DNA of 64,000 bases, taken from positions 1 through 64,000 of the forward strand of contig NZ_DATJCS010000004.1 in assembly GCF_035497915.1 (NCBI RefSeq), given 5' to 3'. The notes below the pieces were generated by a model. It had not been told where the DNA came from and did no database searches. It saw nothing but the letters and a program-made list of their open reading frames with translations. The translations under genes were made by a program, and so were the position numbers. Numbering within the stretch: the stretch's first letter is position 1; every line of letters begins with the position of its first letter. Positions 7,579 through 15,540 of this stretch are shown one piece after another. The DNA is from Serpens sp035497915 (GTDB lineage: Bacteria; Pseudomonadota; Gammaproteobacteria; Pseudomonadales; Pseudomonadaceae).

Positions 7579-8652
7579 ATGCGTAACGAAACCCGCCTTG
7601 TCTTCACCGCCCTGGCCGCGCAGATCGCCCTGCTCAACGGCGTGGCCAGCGCGACCGAGAAGTTCACCGTTGCCCCGTCGGTGCAGCAGACCCTGGAAGC
7701 CGCCATGCAGGAGTCCACCGACTTCCTGGGGCGCATCAACCTGATCGGCGTTATCGAAAAGGACGGCGAGGCTCTGCTGCTGGGTGTAAACGGCCCGGTT
7801 GCCGGCCGCACCAACACCGCAGCGGGCAACCGTCGCACCCCGACCGACCGCAGCGCACTGACCAAGGACGACTACGCCTGCAAGCAGACCAACTTCGACA
7901 CCTCGTTCCCGTACTCGCTGCTGGACGCCTGGGCCAAGTTCCCCGACTTCCAGGTGCGTCTGACCAACGCCATCATTCAGCGTCAGGCGCTGGACCGGAT
8001 CATGATCGGCTTCAACGGCGTCAGCGCCGCCGCTGCCACGGACCGCGCCACCTACCCGCTGCTCCAGGACGTGAACATCGGCTGGCTGCAGAAGATCCGC
8101 ACCAAGGCGGTCGACCGCGTGCTGGCCGAGGGCGTCGAGGGCTCCGGCAAGGTCACTGTCGGCCCGGCCAGGATCATCAAGGTCGCCGGCGTGGACACCG
8201 AATTCGCCGGCGACTACGCAACCCTGGACGGCCTGGTGTTCGACGCCATCCAGATGCTCGACCCGTGGCACCGTGCCCGCCCGGACCTGGTGGTGATGGT
8301 CAGCCGCGACCTGATGCACGAGAAGCTGCTCAAGGCCGTGGAAAAGGGCGCCGCGTCCAACCAGGAAGAAAACGCCGCGCAGGAAGTGGTCAGCCGCGCC
8401 CGTCTGGGTGGTCTGCCGGTGGTCGATGCCCCGTTCTTCCCCGAAGGCACCGTGCTGGTCACCTTCCTCAAGAACCTGTCCATCTACTGGCAGGAAGGCG
8501 CCCGCCGCCGCCACCTGAAGGACGAGCCGGAGTACGACCGCGTTGCCGACTACCAGTCCAGCAACGACTCCTATGTCGTCGAGGACTTCGGCGCCGTGGC
8601 CCTGGTGGAGAACATCGAGGCCATGACCTACCCGGCCCCAACGGAGGCGTAA
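7579..8652 (+). CDS. Major capsid protein (P2 GpN-like)
   Basis: The shell protein, cleaved near its N terminus by the GpO-type protease. The 357-residue length equals that of P2 GpN, and it follows gene O. Family-typical stretches include FLGRINLIGV (about 50-60) and the C-terminal YEDFGAVALVENI region. AGGAGAG lies before the ATG. Confidence 0.95.
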   Translation: MRNETRLVFTALAAQIALLNGVASATEKFTVAPSVQQTLEAAMQESTDFLGRINLIGVIEKDGEALLLGVNGPVAGRTNTAAGNRRTPTDRSALTKDDYACKQTNFDTSFPYSLLDAWAKFPDFQVRLTNAIIQRQALDRIMIGFNGVSAAAATDRATYPLLQDVNIGWLQKIRTKAVDRVLAEGVEGSGKVTVGPARIIKVAGVDTEFAGDYATLDGLVFDAIQMLDPWHRARPDLVVMVSRDLMHEKLLKAVEKGAASNQEENAAQEVVSRARLGGLPVVDAPFFPEGTVLVTFLKNLSIYWQEGARRRHLKDEPEYDRVADYQSSNDSYVVEDFGAVALVENIEAMTYPAPTEA

Positions 8653-8655
8653 GCC

Positions 8656-9402
8656 ATGGCCCTGACCCTCGCCCAACGCAACCAGCTGCGCAAACGCGCA
8701 GCCCAGGAGGCCGCCGCCGCTGCGCCGGCCGCCTCCATGGCCGGCGCCACCTCCTACGAACTGCAGCTCGCCGAGCTGCACCAGCACCGCCACCGCCTGA
8801 AACAGATCCAGTCCACCGAGGGCAAGATCGAGCTCAAGCGGCAACTGGTCCCGCAGTACGCCCCGTATATCGACGGCGTGCTGTCGGCCGGGGTCGGCGC
8901 CCAGGATGAGGTGCTGTCCACGCTGATGATCTGGCGCTTCGACATCGCCGACTGGGCCGGCGCGCTGGCCATCGCCCGCTACGTGCTGCAGCACGGCCTG
9001 GCCATGCCCGACCGCTTCGCCCGGACCCCGGGCACGCTGATCGCCGAGGAAATCGCCGAGGCCGCGCTCAAGGCCCTCAAGCTCGACCAGCCCTTCGAGC
9101 TGGCGGTGCTGGAACAGGCCGAGGAGCTGACCCGCGAGCAGGACATGCCCGACGAGGTGCGCGCCAAGCTGCACCTGGCCATCGGTCGCTGCCATCTGAC
9201 TGCTGCCGACGTTCATGCCAAAGCCGTTGAGGCTGGCCAGAACGTGGAAGCGGAGCGGTTTCATGTGGAAGGCCACGTCCAGACGGCGCACTCCCACGTG
9301 CTGCGCGCCATCGAGCTGCACGAAAACTGCGGCGGCAAGAAAGACCTGGAGCGCGCCACGCGCCTCCTCAAGAAACACGCCCCGGCCCCGGCCGAGGCAT
9401 AA
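8656..9402 (+). CDS. Terminase small subunit (P2 GpM-like)
   Basis: The DNA-recognition subunit that brings the large terminase to cos. It has 248 residues, the size of P2 GpM, with a helical, alanine- and glutamate-rich composition. It sits 3 bp after the capsid gene. In P2-type phages the two terminase genes are apart, M in the capsid operon and P in the leftward operon, as here. Confidence 0.92.
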   Translation: MALTLAQRNQLRKRAAQEAAAAAPAASMAGATSYELQLAELHQHRHRLKQIQSTEGKIELKRQLVPQYAPYIDGVLSAGVGAQDEVLSTLMIWRFDIADWAGALAIARYVLQHGLAMPDRFARTPGTLIAEEIAEAALKALKLDQPFELAVLEQAEELTREQDMPDEVRAKLHLAIGRCHLTAADVHAKAVEAGQNVEAERFHVEGHVQTAHSHVLRAIELHENCGGKKDLERATRLLKKHAPAPAEA

Positions 9403-9500
9403 CCGAGCGTCCCCGCGACCCCGGCGGCTCGGGGCGGATCAGCAGGTTGAATCCTTCGCTGTGAAGCCCCGACCACCGCCGACCAGATTCCGAGGCATTG

Positions 9501-9962
9501 ATGAGCGGATTTATCGCCACCGGCACCACCGAAGCCTTCACCCTGACCAACGATGGCTTCTGGCCGGACATCGATGCCGACCACCTGCGCGCCTCGCTGC
9601 GCCTGGACGGTACCGTCAGCAACGCTCGCCTGGAGCTGGCTGCGGTCAACGCCATGCTCAGCGTCAACCGCGAGCTGGCCCATCTGCAGGCCGAATACCA
9701 GGCCGAGGGTTACGCCACGCTGGCCGCCGTGCCGGCCGCCGAACTGCAGGGCCTGAGCGGGCTGATTCACCTCTACCGTCGCGCCATTTACTGCACCGCC
9801 GGCGCCGAGCTGGCCGAGCGCTATCGGACGTTCGACGCCACCGCCGCCGGCAACCAGCGCGCAGACGACCTGACCCCGAGCATCGACGAGTACCGCCGCG
9901 ACGCCCGCTACGCGATCCGCGACCTGCTGGGCGTCACCCACAGCACGGTGGAACTCATCTGA
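9501..9962 (+). CDS. Head completion/stabilization protein (P2 GpL-like)
   Basis: Closes the filled head and forms the connector for the tail. It has 153 residues and carries family-typical text such as GLIHLYRRAIYC near the middle and RYAIRDLLG at the end. I chose ATG 9501, which has GAGG five bases upstream, over TTG at 9498. Its stop overlaps the next start as TGATG. Confidence 0.9.
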   Translation: MSGFIATGTTEAFTLTNDGFWPDIDADHLRASLRLDGTVSNARLELAAVNAMLSVNRELAHLQAEYQAEGYATLAAVPAAELQGLSGLIHLYRRAIYCTAGAELAERYRTFDATAAGNQRADDLTPSIDEYRRDARYAIRDLLGVTHSTVELI

Positions 9963-10171
9963 TGGACACCGTGCGAGCCACCCAGGGCGACACCCTCGAC
10001 GCGATCTGCTGGCGGTACTACGGCCGCACGGCCGGCGTGGTCGAGCAGGTGCTGGAGGCAAACCCCGGGCTGGCCAGCCTGGGGCCGGTGCTGCCGATCG
10101 GCACACTGGTGCGGATGCCCGCCGTGGCCACCCAGGCCACCCAGCGCGACGTGGTGAACCTATGGGACTGA
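9962..10171 (+). CDS. Tail protein X (LysM-like)
   Basis: A 69-residue protein of the P2 GpX family, a short LysM-like tail component containing QGDTLDAICWRYYG near the N terminus. It is translationally coupled to gene L by TGATG. It is needed for tail assembly in P2; its exact place in the particle is not clear from sequence. Confidence 0.9.
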   Translation: MDTVRATQGDTLDAICWRYYGRTAGVVEQVLEANPGLASLGPVLPIGTLVRMPAVATQATQRDVVNLWD

Positions 10172-10201
10172 CCCACCACCCCCTCCCCGAGGGCCAACGA
10201 G

Positions 10202-10525
10202 ATGAACAACATGCCTGACCGTCCCGAAACCTGGGCCTGGCTGAGCGCCTGGCTGCAGATCCACATGCCGGCCCTGTATGCCGGCGGGCTCGCCTTCATG
10301 ATCGCCGTGTGGCGCGTCATCTACACCGGCGGGAAGCTCCGTCAGCTCGCCCTGGAGGCGCCGCTGTGCGGCCTGCTCGGCGTGGGCGTGTCCTACGGCA
10401 CCGAGCTGATCGGCGCACCGCAGGGCGCCGGCGTGTTCATCGCCTGCATGGTCGGCCTGCTGGGCGTTGAAACCAGCCGCGCCGCCGCCCAGAAGCTGCT
10501 CGACCGCAAGGTGGATTCCCTATGA
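10202..10525 (+). CDS. Phage holin
   Basis: A 107-residue membrane protein that permeabilises the inner membrane and releases the endolysin. Two or three hydrophobic segments are visible at about 25-42, 50-68 and 75-92. Charged termini fit the lambda-type holin_3 family. It lies where P2 has its holin gene Y, immediately before the endolysin gene, whose start overlaps its stop. Confidence 0.85.
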   Translation: MNNMPDRPETWAWLSAWLQIHMPALYAGGLAFMIAVWRVIYTGGKLRQLALEAPLCGLLGVGVSYGTELIGAPQGAGVFIACMVGLLGVETSRAAAQKLLDRKVDSL

Positions 10526-11343
10526 CTCTGCGCCTCGACGACCGCAGCCTGGCCGTGCTTCAGCTGCAAAAACGCCTCAACGAGCTGGGCGCCTCGCCGC
10601 GCCTGTACCCAGACGGCCATTTCGGCCCCGCCACCGAGCGCGCCGTGCGCGCCTTCCAGCAACGTGCCGGACTGGTGGTCGATGGCGTGGCGGGACCGAA
10701 AACCCGGCTCGCTCTGGACAGCGCCGACACCAGCCGCCTGCTCAGTCAGCGCGACCTGCAACGCGCCGCCGACCGCCTGGGCGTGCCGTTGGCCAGCGTC
10801 ATGGCCCTGAATGCCCTGGAGAGTCGCGGCGAGGGCTTCGCCGCCAATGGCCGGCCGGTGATCCTGTTCGAGCGGCATGTGATGCACGAACGCCTGCAGG
10901 TCAACGGCCTGAGCGAAGCCGCGGCGGACGCCCTGGCGGCCATGCACCCCGGGCTGGTGAGCCGCCGACCGGGTGGCTACATCGGCGACACCGCCGAGCA
11001 TCAGCGCCTGGCCAATGCCCGCCAGTTGCACGACACCGCCGCCCTGGAATCGGCCAGTTGGGGACTGTTCCAGGTGATGGGCTACCACTGGCAGGCGCTG
11101 GGCTACGACAGCGCCCAGGACTTCACCGAGCGCCTGGCCCGCCACGAGGCCGAGCACCTGGAAGCGTTCGTGCGCTTTATCGAAGCCGACCCGGCGCTGC
11201 ACAAGGCGCTCAAGGCCCGCAAGTGGGCCGAGTTCGCGCGCCGCTACAACGGCCCGGCCTACGCCCGCAACCTGTACGACGTGAAGCTGGCCCGGGCGTT
11301 CGAGCAGTTCAGCGCCCACTCAGCCAGTCAGGAGGTCGCATGA
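10522..11343 (+). CDS. Endolysin: peptidoglycan-binding domain plus N-acetylmuramidase
   Basis: A modular lysin of 273 residues. Residues 8-68 form a peptidoglycan-binding domain, with GHFGPATERAVRAFQQRAGL and DGVAGPKT. The rest is an N-acetylmuramidase domain (DUF3380 type) with a likely catalytic Glu in NALESRGEGF near residue 99. It has no signal peptide, so it depends on the holin. The wall-binding module makes it larger than the P2 endolysin K, as is common in Pseudomonas phages. Confidence 0.93.
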   Translation: MTLRLDDRSLAVLQLQKRLNELGASPRLYPDGHFGPATERAVRAFQQRAGLVVDGVAGPKTRLALDSADTSRLLSQRDLQRAADRLGVPLASVMALNALESRGEGFAANGRPVILFERHVMHERLQVNGLSEAAADALAAMHPGLVSRRPGGYIGDTAEHQRLANARQLHDTAALESASWGLFQVMGYHWQALGYDSAQDFTERLARHEAEHLEAFVRFIEADPALHKALKARKWAEFARRYNGPAYARNLYDVKLARAFEQFSAHSASQEVA

Positions 11344-11603
11344 AACCAGCCGCCCCGCCGCCCGCACCACCCTCGAAACCACCCAGGGTGGTGACCTATA
11401 CGAAACGTATTGATGTGAGGCAGATCCGCCTGTGCGATGGCGATGTGCTCGTCCTCCCGGCAGGCACTCCACGCGAGGAAATTCTGCGCTTTGGCGAAGC
11501 GCTGAAAGCGGCACATGCCGGCAAGCGTTGCTACCTGGTGAGCGGTGATATTTCGATGATCCCCGAAGCCGAAATGAACGCCGCCGGCTGGTACCGAAAG
11601 TGA
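11340..11603 (+). CDS. Small hypothetical protein in lysis cassette
   Basis: An 87-residue protein, unrecognised. The N terminus is proline-rich (MKPAAPPPAPPSKPP) and is followed by a compact alpha/beta-looking part. Its ATG overlaps the endolysin stop with AGGAGG just upstream, and its own end overlaps the Rz start, so it is clearly translated. It has no hydrophobic segment. A role in lysis timing is possible from position only. Confidence 0.72.
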   Translation: MKPAAPPPAPPSKPPRVVTYTKRIDVRQIRLCDGDVLVLPAGTPREEILRFGEALKAAHAGKRCYLVSGDISMIPEAEMNAAGWYRK

Positions 11604-12028
11604 CCCGCTGGCTGCTCGCCTTGGTCGCCGCGCTGGGCCTGCTGGTCTGGCATCAGCAGACCCGCATCGATGCCGCCCAGGCCGACGAGACACTGGCCAT
11701 CGAGAGGGCCGAAAAGGCCACGGAAACCGCCGAGCGACACCAGGCCAATGCCGACACCCTGGCCAGTCAGCTCAAGGCCGAGCGCGACGCCCAGACCACC
11801 CTGCAACTCCGCACCGATGAGCTGCGCACCCTGCTGGCCGCCCGCCAGCGCGACATCGAGGAGCTGAAACGTGAGAACGAAGACCTTCGCCGCTGGGCTG
11901 ATCAGCCTTTGCCTCTTGCTGCTCGCCGGCTGCGCGAGCGCCCCGCCCTCACCGGCGCCGACGCTTATCGTGACTGGCTGTCCCGCCGTGACGCCGTGCG
12001 TGCTGCCGGCGACGGCGCCGGCCAGTAA
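11600..12028 (+). CDS. Rz-like i-spanin (P2 LysB-like)
   Basis: The inner-membrane half of the spanin complex that fuses inner and outer membranes in the last step of lysis. An N-terminal signal anchor (about 4-18, LLALVAALGLLVW) is followed by a long coiled coil (about 25-105). It starts with GTG at 11600, overlapping the previous gene. The Rz1 lipoprotein gene starts inside it in another frame. Confidence 0.88.
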   Translation: MTRWLLALVAALGLLVWHQQTRIDAAQADETLAIERAEKATETAERHQANADTLASQLKAERDAQTTLQLRTDELRTLLAARQRDIEELKRENEDLRRWADQPLPLAARRLRERPALTGADAYRDWLSRRDAVRAAGDGAGQ

Positions 12029-12134
12029 CGGCGCACTGCTCCAGGACGCCGATGCCCTGGAACTGGCCTGGGCCGAGTGCGCGGCCAAAGTCGATGCGGT
12101 GATCGCTGCTCAGCCCAAGGAAGCCGCCCAATGA
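11871..12134 (+). CDS. Rz1-like o-spanin lipoprotein (P2 LysC-like)
   Basis: An outer-membrane spanin partner of 87 residues. A lipobox LLAGC with Cys21 follows a hydrophobic signal, then a proline-rich stretch. It starts with GTG at 11871 inside the Rz frame and runs 106 bp past the Rz stop, overlapping gene R by four bases. Staggered overlap of this kind is typical of spanin pairs. Confidence 0.85.
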   Translation: MRTKTFAAGLISLCLLLLAGCASAPPSPAPTLIVTGCPAVTPCVLPATAPASNGALLQDADALELAWAECAAKVDAVIAAQPKEAAQ

Positions 12135-12619
12135 ACAAGCCCGGATCCCTGCGCGACCATCTGCAGGCCGCCGTCCCGCAGCTGCGCCACCGCAAGGACA
12201 GCCTGCTGGTGTTCATCGACTCCGGCTCACTGCGCTGCACCGCCGCGCCGGGCCTGTCCTTCGAGTACCAGTACGACCTTAACCTGGTGCTGACCGATTT
12301 CGCCGGCCACCCGGACGCGGTGATGATTCCGCTGCTCGCCTGGGTGGGCATTCACCAGCGCGAGCTGCTGGAGAACCTGGACAAGGCCAACGGCTCGATC
12401 AAGTTCCAGGCCGAGATCCTGTCGAACAAGTCAGTGGACCTGTCCATCACCCTGCCGCTGACCGAGCGCGCCATCGTCAAGAAGCTCACCGATGGCACCC
12501 TGCAGGTCACCCACCCGGACGAACCGCAACCCGAGCCCTACCTGACCGCCGGCCCCTGGCAGCTGGTCGCCAATGGCGAGCCGCTGGCCGACTGGGTGAG
12601 CCCCGAGGCCCCGGCATGA
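12131..12619 (+). CDS. Tail completion protein R
   Basis: A 162-residue P2 GpR-like protein that helps finish the tail end where it meets the head. The family-typical text FEYQYDLNLVLTDFAGHPD lies near residue 45. It is coupled to Rz1 upstream and to gene S downstream by four-base overlaps. Confidence 0.88.
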   Translation: MNKPGSLRDHLQAAVPQLRHRKDSLLVFIDSGSLRCTAAPGLSFEYQYDLNLVLTDFAGHPDAVMIPLLAWVGIHQRELLENLDKANGSIKFQAEILSNKSVDLSITLPLTERAIVKKLTDGTLQVTHPDEPQPEPYLTAGPWQLVANGEPLADWVSPEAPA

Positions 12620-13062
12620 GCGACAACCTCAACGCCCTGGAAGACTGGGCCGGCGCGCTGCTGGCCAAGCTCCAGCCCACCGAGCGGCGCAAGCTGAACC
12701 AGACCCTCGCCCGCGAGCTGCGCCGCAGCCAGCAGCAGCGCATCACCGCCCAGCAGAACCCGGACGGCAGCGCCTACGCACCGCGCAAACCCCGCAAGGA
12801 TCTGCGCCGTGGCGGCCGGATCAAGATGTTCGCCAAACTGCGCCAGGCCAAGCACCTCAAGCTGCAGAGCGACGCCGACAGCATCGCCGTGGCATTCCTG
12901 GGCAACAGCGCCCGCATCGCCCGCGCCCACCAGTACGGCCTGGTCGATTCCATCGAGCGTGGCGGCCCCCAGGTGCGCTACGCCCGCCGCGAGCTGCTGG
13001 GCTTCACCGAGGCCGAGCTGGAAATGATCCGCGACCACCTGCTGCACCACCTCGCGTTGTAA
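12616..13062 (+). CDS. Tail completion protein S
   Basis: A 148-residue P2 GpS-like virion morphogenesis protein. It has a basic middle (about 48-75) and the stretch ARAHQYGLVD near residue 100, typical of the family. Its last codons, GCG TTG TAA, form part of the Ogr-type palindrome in front of gene V. Confidence 0.9.
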   Translation: MSDNLNALEDWAGALLAKLQPTERRKLNQTLARELRRSQQQRITAQQNPDGSAYAPRKPRKDLRRGGRIKMFAKLRQAKHLKLQSDADSIAVAFLGNSARIARAHQYGLVDSIERGGPQVRYARRELLGFTEAELEMIRDHLLHHLAL

Positions 13063-13078
13063 ACCCCGCCGCTACAAC
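13056..13078 (+). promoter_or_regulatory. Ogr-type late operator before V
   Basis: GTTGTA-N11-TACAAC, overlapping the last Leu codon and stop of gene S. A CGCGCG tract follows about 30 bp from the centre. The 22 bases before the V ATG (GCGGGCGGCAGCATCGCCG and beyond) are nearly identical to those before the terminase ATG. Confidence 0.76.
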
Positions 13079-13123
13079 CCCCGGCCCGTGCGCCCTGCGC
13101 GCGCGGGCGGCAGCATCGCCGGC

Positions 13124-13750
13124 ATGAATATCGCCGACGTCATCCGCCGCATCGAAAACCTGATCCGTCCCGGCGTCATCGCCGAGGTGACGCACGCGCC
13201 GCTGCGTGTGCGGGTGGCCACCGGCGGCCTGCTCACCGGCTGGCTGATGGTGTTCGCCCAGCGCGCCGGCGAGGACCGCGAATGGGACCCGCCGAGCGTC
13301 AACGAGCAGTGCCTGGTGCTGTGCCCCTCCGGCAACCCCGAGCAGGGTTTCGCCCTGGTCGGCCTGAATGGCGACGATTTCCCGGCCCCGGACGACAGCC
13401 CGACCCGCCACCGCCGCACCTACCGCGACGGCGCCGTCATCGAGTACGACACCGCCGCCCACGCCCTGCGCGCCGAACTGCCCGAAGGCGGCACCTTCGA
13501 GCTGATCGCCACTGGCGGCTCGCGCATCGTCGGGCCGGTGCGCATCGAGGGCACCCTGCACGCCACCGAAGCGGTGAGCACCGACAGCACCCTGCACGCG
13601 ACAGACGCCATCAGCACTGATGCCGGCATTACCGCCGTTGATGACATCACCACCGACGCGGATGTGCTGGCCGGTGACATCAGCCTTACCAAGCACCGCA
13701 CCAGTGGCGTTCTGCCCGGCAATGGCACAGCGGGAGTTCCCGTCCCATGA
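13124..13750 (+). CDS. Baseplate assembly/spike protein V
   Basis: The membrane-piercing central spike of the baseplate, P2 GpV family, 208 residues. An OB-fold part comes first, then a repetitive beta-helical tail (about 148-190) with alternating HATE/STD/DIT motifs. Related spikes end with an HxH iron-binding tip; here the tip reads KHRTSG, so only one His of the pair is present. The start is the ATG at 13124, which has no ribosome binding site and lies 57 bp from the late-operator centre. It opens the V-W-J-I-H-G operon. Confidence 0.9.
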   Translation: MNIADVIRRIENLIRPGVIAEVTHAPLRVRVATGGLLTGWLMVFAQRAGEDREWDPPSVNEQCLVLCPSGNPEQGFALVGLNGDDFPAPDDSPTRHRRTYRDGAVIEYDTAAHALRAELPEGGTFELIATGGSRIVGPVRIEGTLHATEAVSTDSTLHATDAISTDAGITAVDDITTDADVLAGDISLTKHRTSGVLPGNGTAGVPVP

Positions 13751-14100
13751 CCGGCATGAGCGCAACCACCGGCCGCGCCCTGAGCGAGCGCGAGCACCTG
13801 GCCCAGTCCATTGCGGACATCCTGACCACTCCGCTGAACACCCGCATCATGCGCCGCGACTACGGCAGCCTGCTGCCCGACCTGATCGACTGGCCCCTCA
13901 ACGGCCAGACCACGCTGCAGGCCTATGCCGCCATCGTCATGGCCCTGATGCGCTGGGAGCCGCGCATCAGCCTGAGCGCCGTGGCGCTAAGCCTGGGCGA
14001 GCGCCCCGGCCAGGCTTTCCTCGACCTGGACGGCCAGCGCGTCGACACCAATGAGCGATTGAACCTGCGGGTGCCGCTGCAGATGGGGGCGATGGCATGA
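13747..14100 (+). CDS. Baseplate protein W
   Basis: A 117-residue GPW/gp25-family baseplate wedge component. The family core RIMRRDYGSLLPDLID is at about residues 34-50. It overlaps V and J by four bases on each side. Confidence 0.93.
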   Translation: MTGMSATTGRALSEREHLAQSIADILTTPLNTRIMRRDYGSLLPDLIDWPLNGQTTLQAYAAIVMALMRWEPRISLSAVALSLGERPGQAFLDLDGQRVDTNERLNLRVPLQMGAMA

Positions 14101-15008
14101 CCACCGTCATCGACCTGTCGGGCATCCCCGCCCCGAACGTCATCGAGCCGCTGGACTACGAGCAGCTGCTGGACGAGCGCAAGGCGCACCTCATCAGCCT
14201 GTACCCCGAAGACCAGCGCGCCAAGATCGCCGCCGACCTGGAGCTGGAGTCCGAACCGCTGACCAAGCTGCTTCAGGAGAACGCCTACCGCGAGTTGATC
14301 CTGCGGCAGCGCATCAACGAGGGCGCCCAGGCCTGCATGCTGCCCTATGCCAAAGACGGGGATCTGGACAATCTGGTCGCATTCGAGAAAGTGACGCGCC
14401 TGCTGATAACGCCCGCCAACCCGAACGCCGTGCCGCCCACCGCAGCGGTATACGAGTCCGACGCCGACCTGCTGCGCCGCTACCAGCTCGCCCTCGAAGC
14501 CAAGAGCAAGGGCGGGACCCGCGACTACTACCGCTATCACGCCCTGACCGCCAGTGGTCAGGTGCTGGATGCCGACGCCCTGAGCCCGTTGCCTGGGCGT
14601 GTGGTGGTTCACGTGCTGTCGCGGGCCGATGGCGGCCTGCCCAGCCAGGCCCTGCTCGACCAGGTGCAGGCGGCCGTCACCGCCGAGGACGTGCGCATCC
14701 TCACCGACTATGTGACCGTGCAACCCGCCGTCCTGGTCGACTACAGCATCACCGCCACGCTGTATTTTGAGCCCGGCCCCTATACCGAGGTCGCCCTGAC
14801 TGCCGCACGCACGGCGGTCGCCGACTACGCCCAGGAGCGTCACCGCCTCGGGCTGGATGTCTCCCTCTCCGGCCTCTACCGGGCGCTGCATCAACCCGGC
14901 GTGCGCCGCGTGGAGCTGACATCCCCGGCGGCGGACCTGATCGTCCAGCCCGCTGAGGCGTCCCGCTGCATCTCAATCGAGCTGATCGATGGGGGTGTGC
15001 ATGGATAG
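14097..15008 (+). CDS. Baseplate protein J
   Basis: A 303-residue baseplate J-family protein at the outer edge of the wedge. The family-typical stretch ESDADLLRRYQLALEAKSKGGT is near residue 120. It overlaps W and I, as in P2. Confidence 0.94.
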   Translation: MTTVIDLSGIPAPNVIEPLDYEQLLDERKAHLISLYPEDQRAKIAADLELESEPLTKLLQENAYRELILRQRINEGAQACMLPYAKDGDLDNLVAFEKVTRLLITPANPNAVPPTAAVYESDADLLRRYQLALEAKSKGGTRDYYRYHALTASGQVLDADALSPLPGRVVVHVLSRADGGLPSQALLDQVQAAVTAEDVRILTDYVTVQPAVLVDYSITATLYFEPGPYTEVALTAARTAVADYAQERHRLGLDVSLSGLYRALHQPGVRRVELTSPAADLIVQPAEASRCISIELIDGGVHG

Positions 15009-15540
15009 CCTGCTGCCGCCCAAAAGCTCGCCCCTGGAACGCAAGCTGGCCAAAGTGGGAGCGCGCATTTCCGACCTGCCGGTGCCCATCAAGACCTTGT
15101 GGAACCCCTGGACCTGCCCGGCTCACCTGCTGCCGTGGCTGGCCTGGAGCCTGGGCGTGGAAACCTGGCCGACCTACTGGACCGAGCAGCAGCGCCGCCA
15201 GGCCATCGCCGATTCCCTGCAGGTGAAGCGCCTCAAGGGCACCGTGGCCGCCGTTCGCCAGGTGATCGCCGCCATGGGCGCCGGCCTGGCTCTGCGCGAG
15301 TGGTGGCAGAAGGCACCACAGGGCGAGCCGCACACCTTCGAGGTGCTGCTGACCATCGCCGACGGCGCCAACCGGCACGCGGACTACCAGCTGGATCTCC
15401 ATCGCGAAATCGAGCGGGTCAAGCCCGCGCGCTCCCATTTCACCGTGGAGCTGGGCATCGAAGCGCAAGGCCGACTGGGCCTGATCGGCGGCGCTCGCCC
15501 GGTCATCTACCGCCGCCTGACGCTGACCGAGGCCACCTGA
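15001..15540 (+). CDS. Tail protein I
   Basis: A 179-residue P2 GpI-family baseplate protein that links wedge and fibre. The typical motif WNPWTCPAHLLPWLAWSLGV is at about residues 36-55. I chose ATG 15001 inside the end of J. Its stop overlaps the fibre gene start. Confidence 0.93.
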   Translation: MDSLLPPKSSPLERKLAKVGARISDLPVPIKTLWNPWTCPAHLLPWLAWSLGVETWPTYWTEQQRRQAIADSLQVKRLKGTVAAVRQVIAAMGAGLALREWWQKAPQGEPHTFEVLLTIADGANRHADYQLDLHREIERVKPARSHFTVELGIEAQGRLGLIGGARPVIYRRLTLTEAT

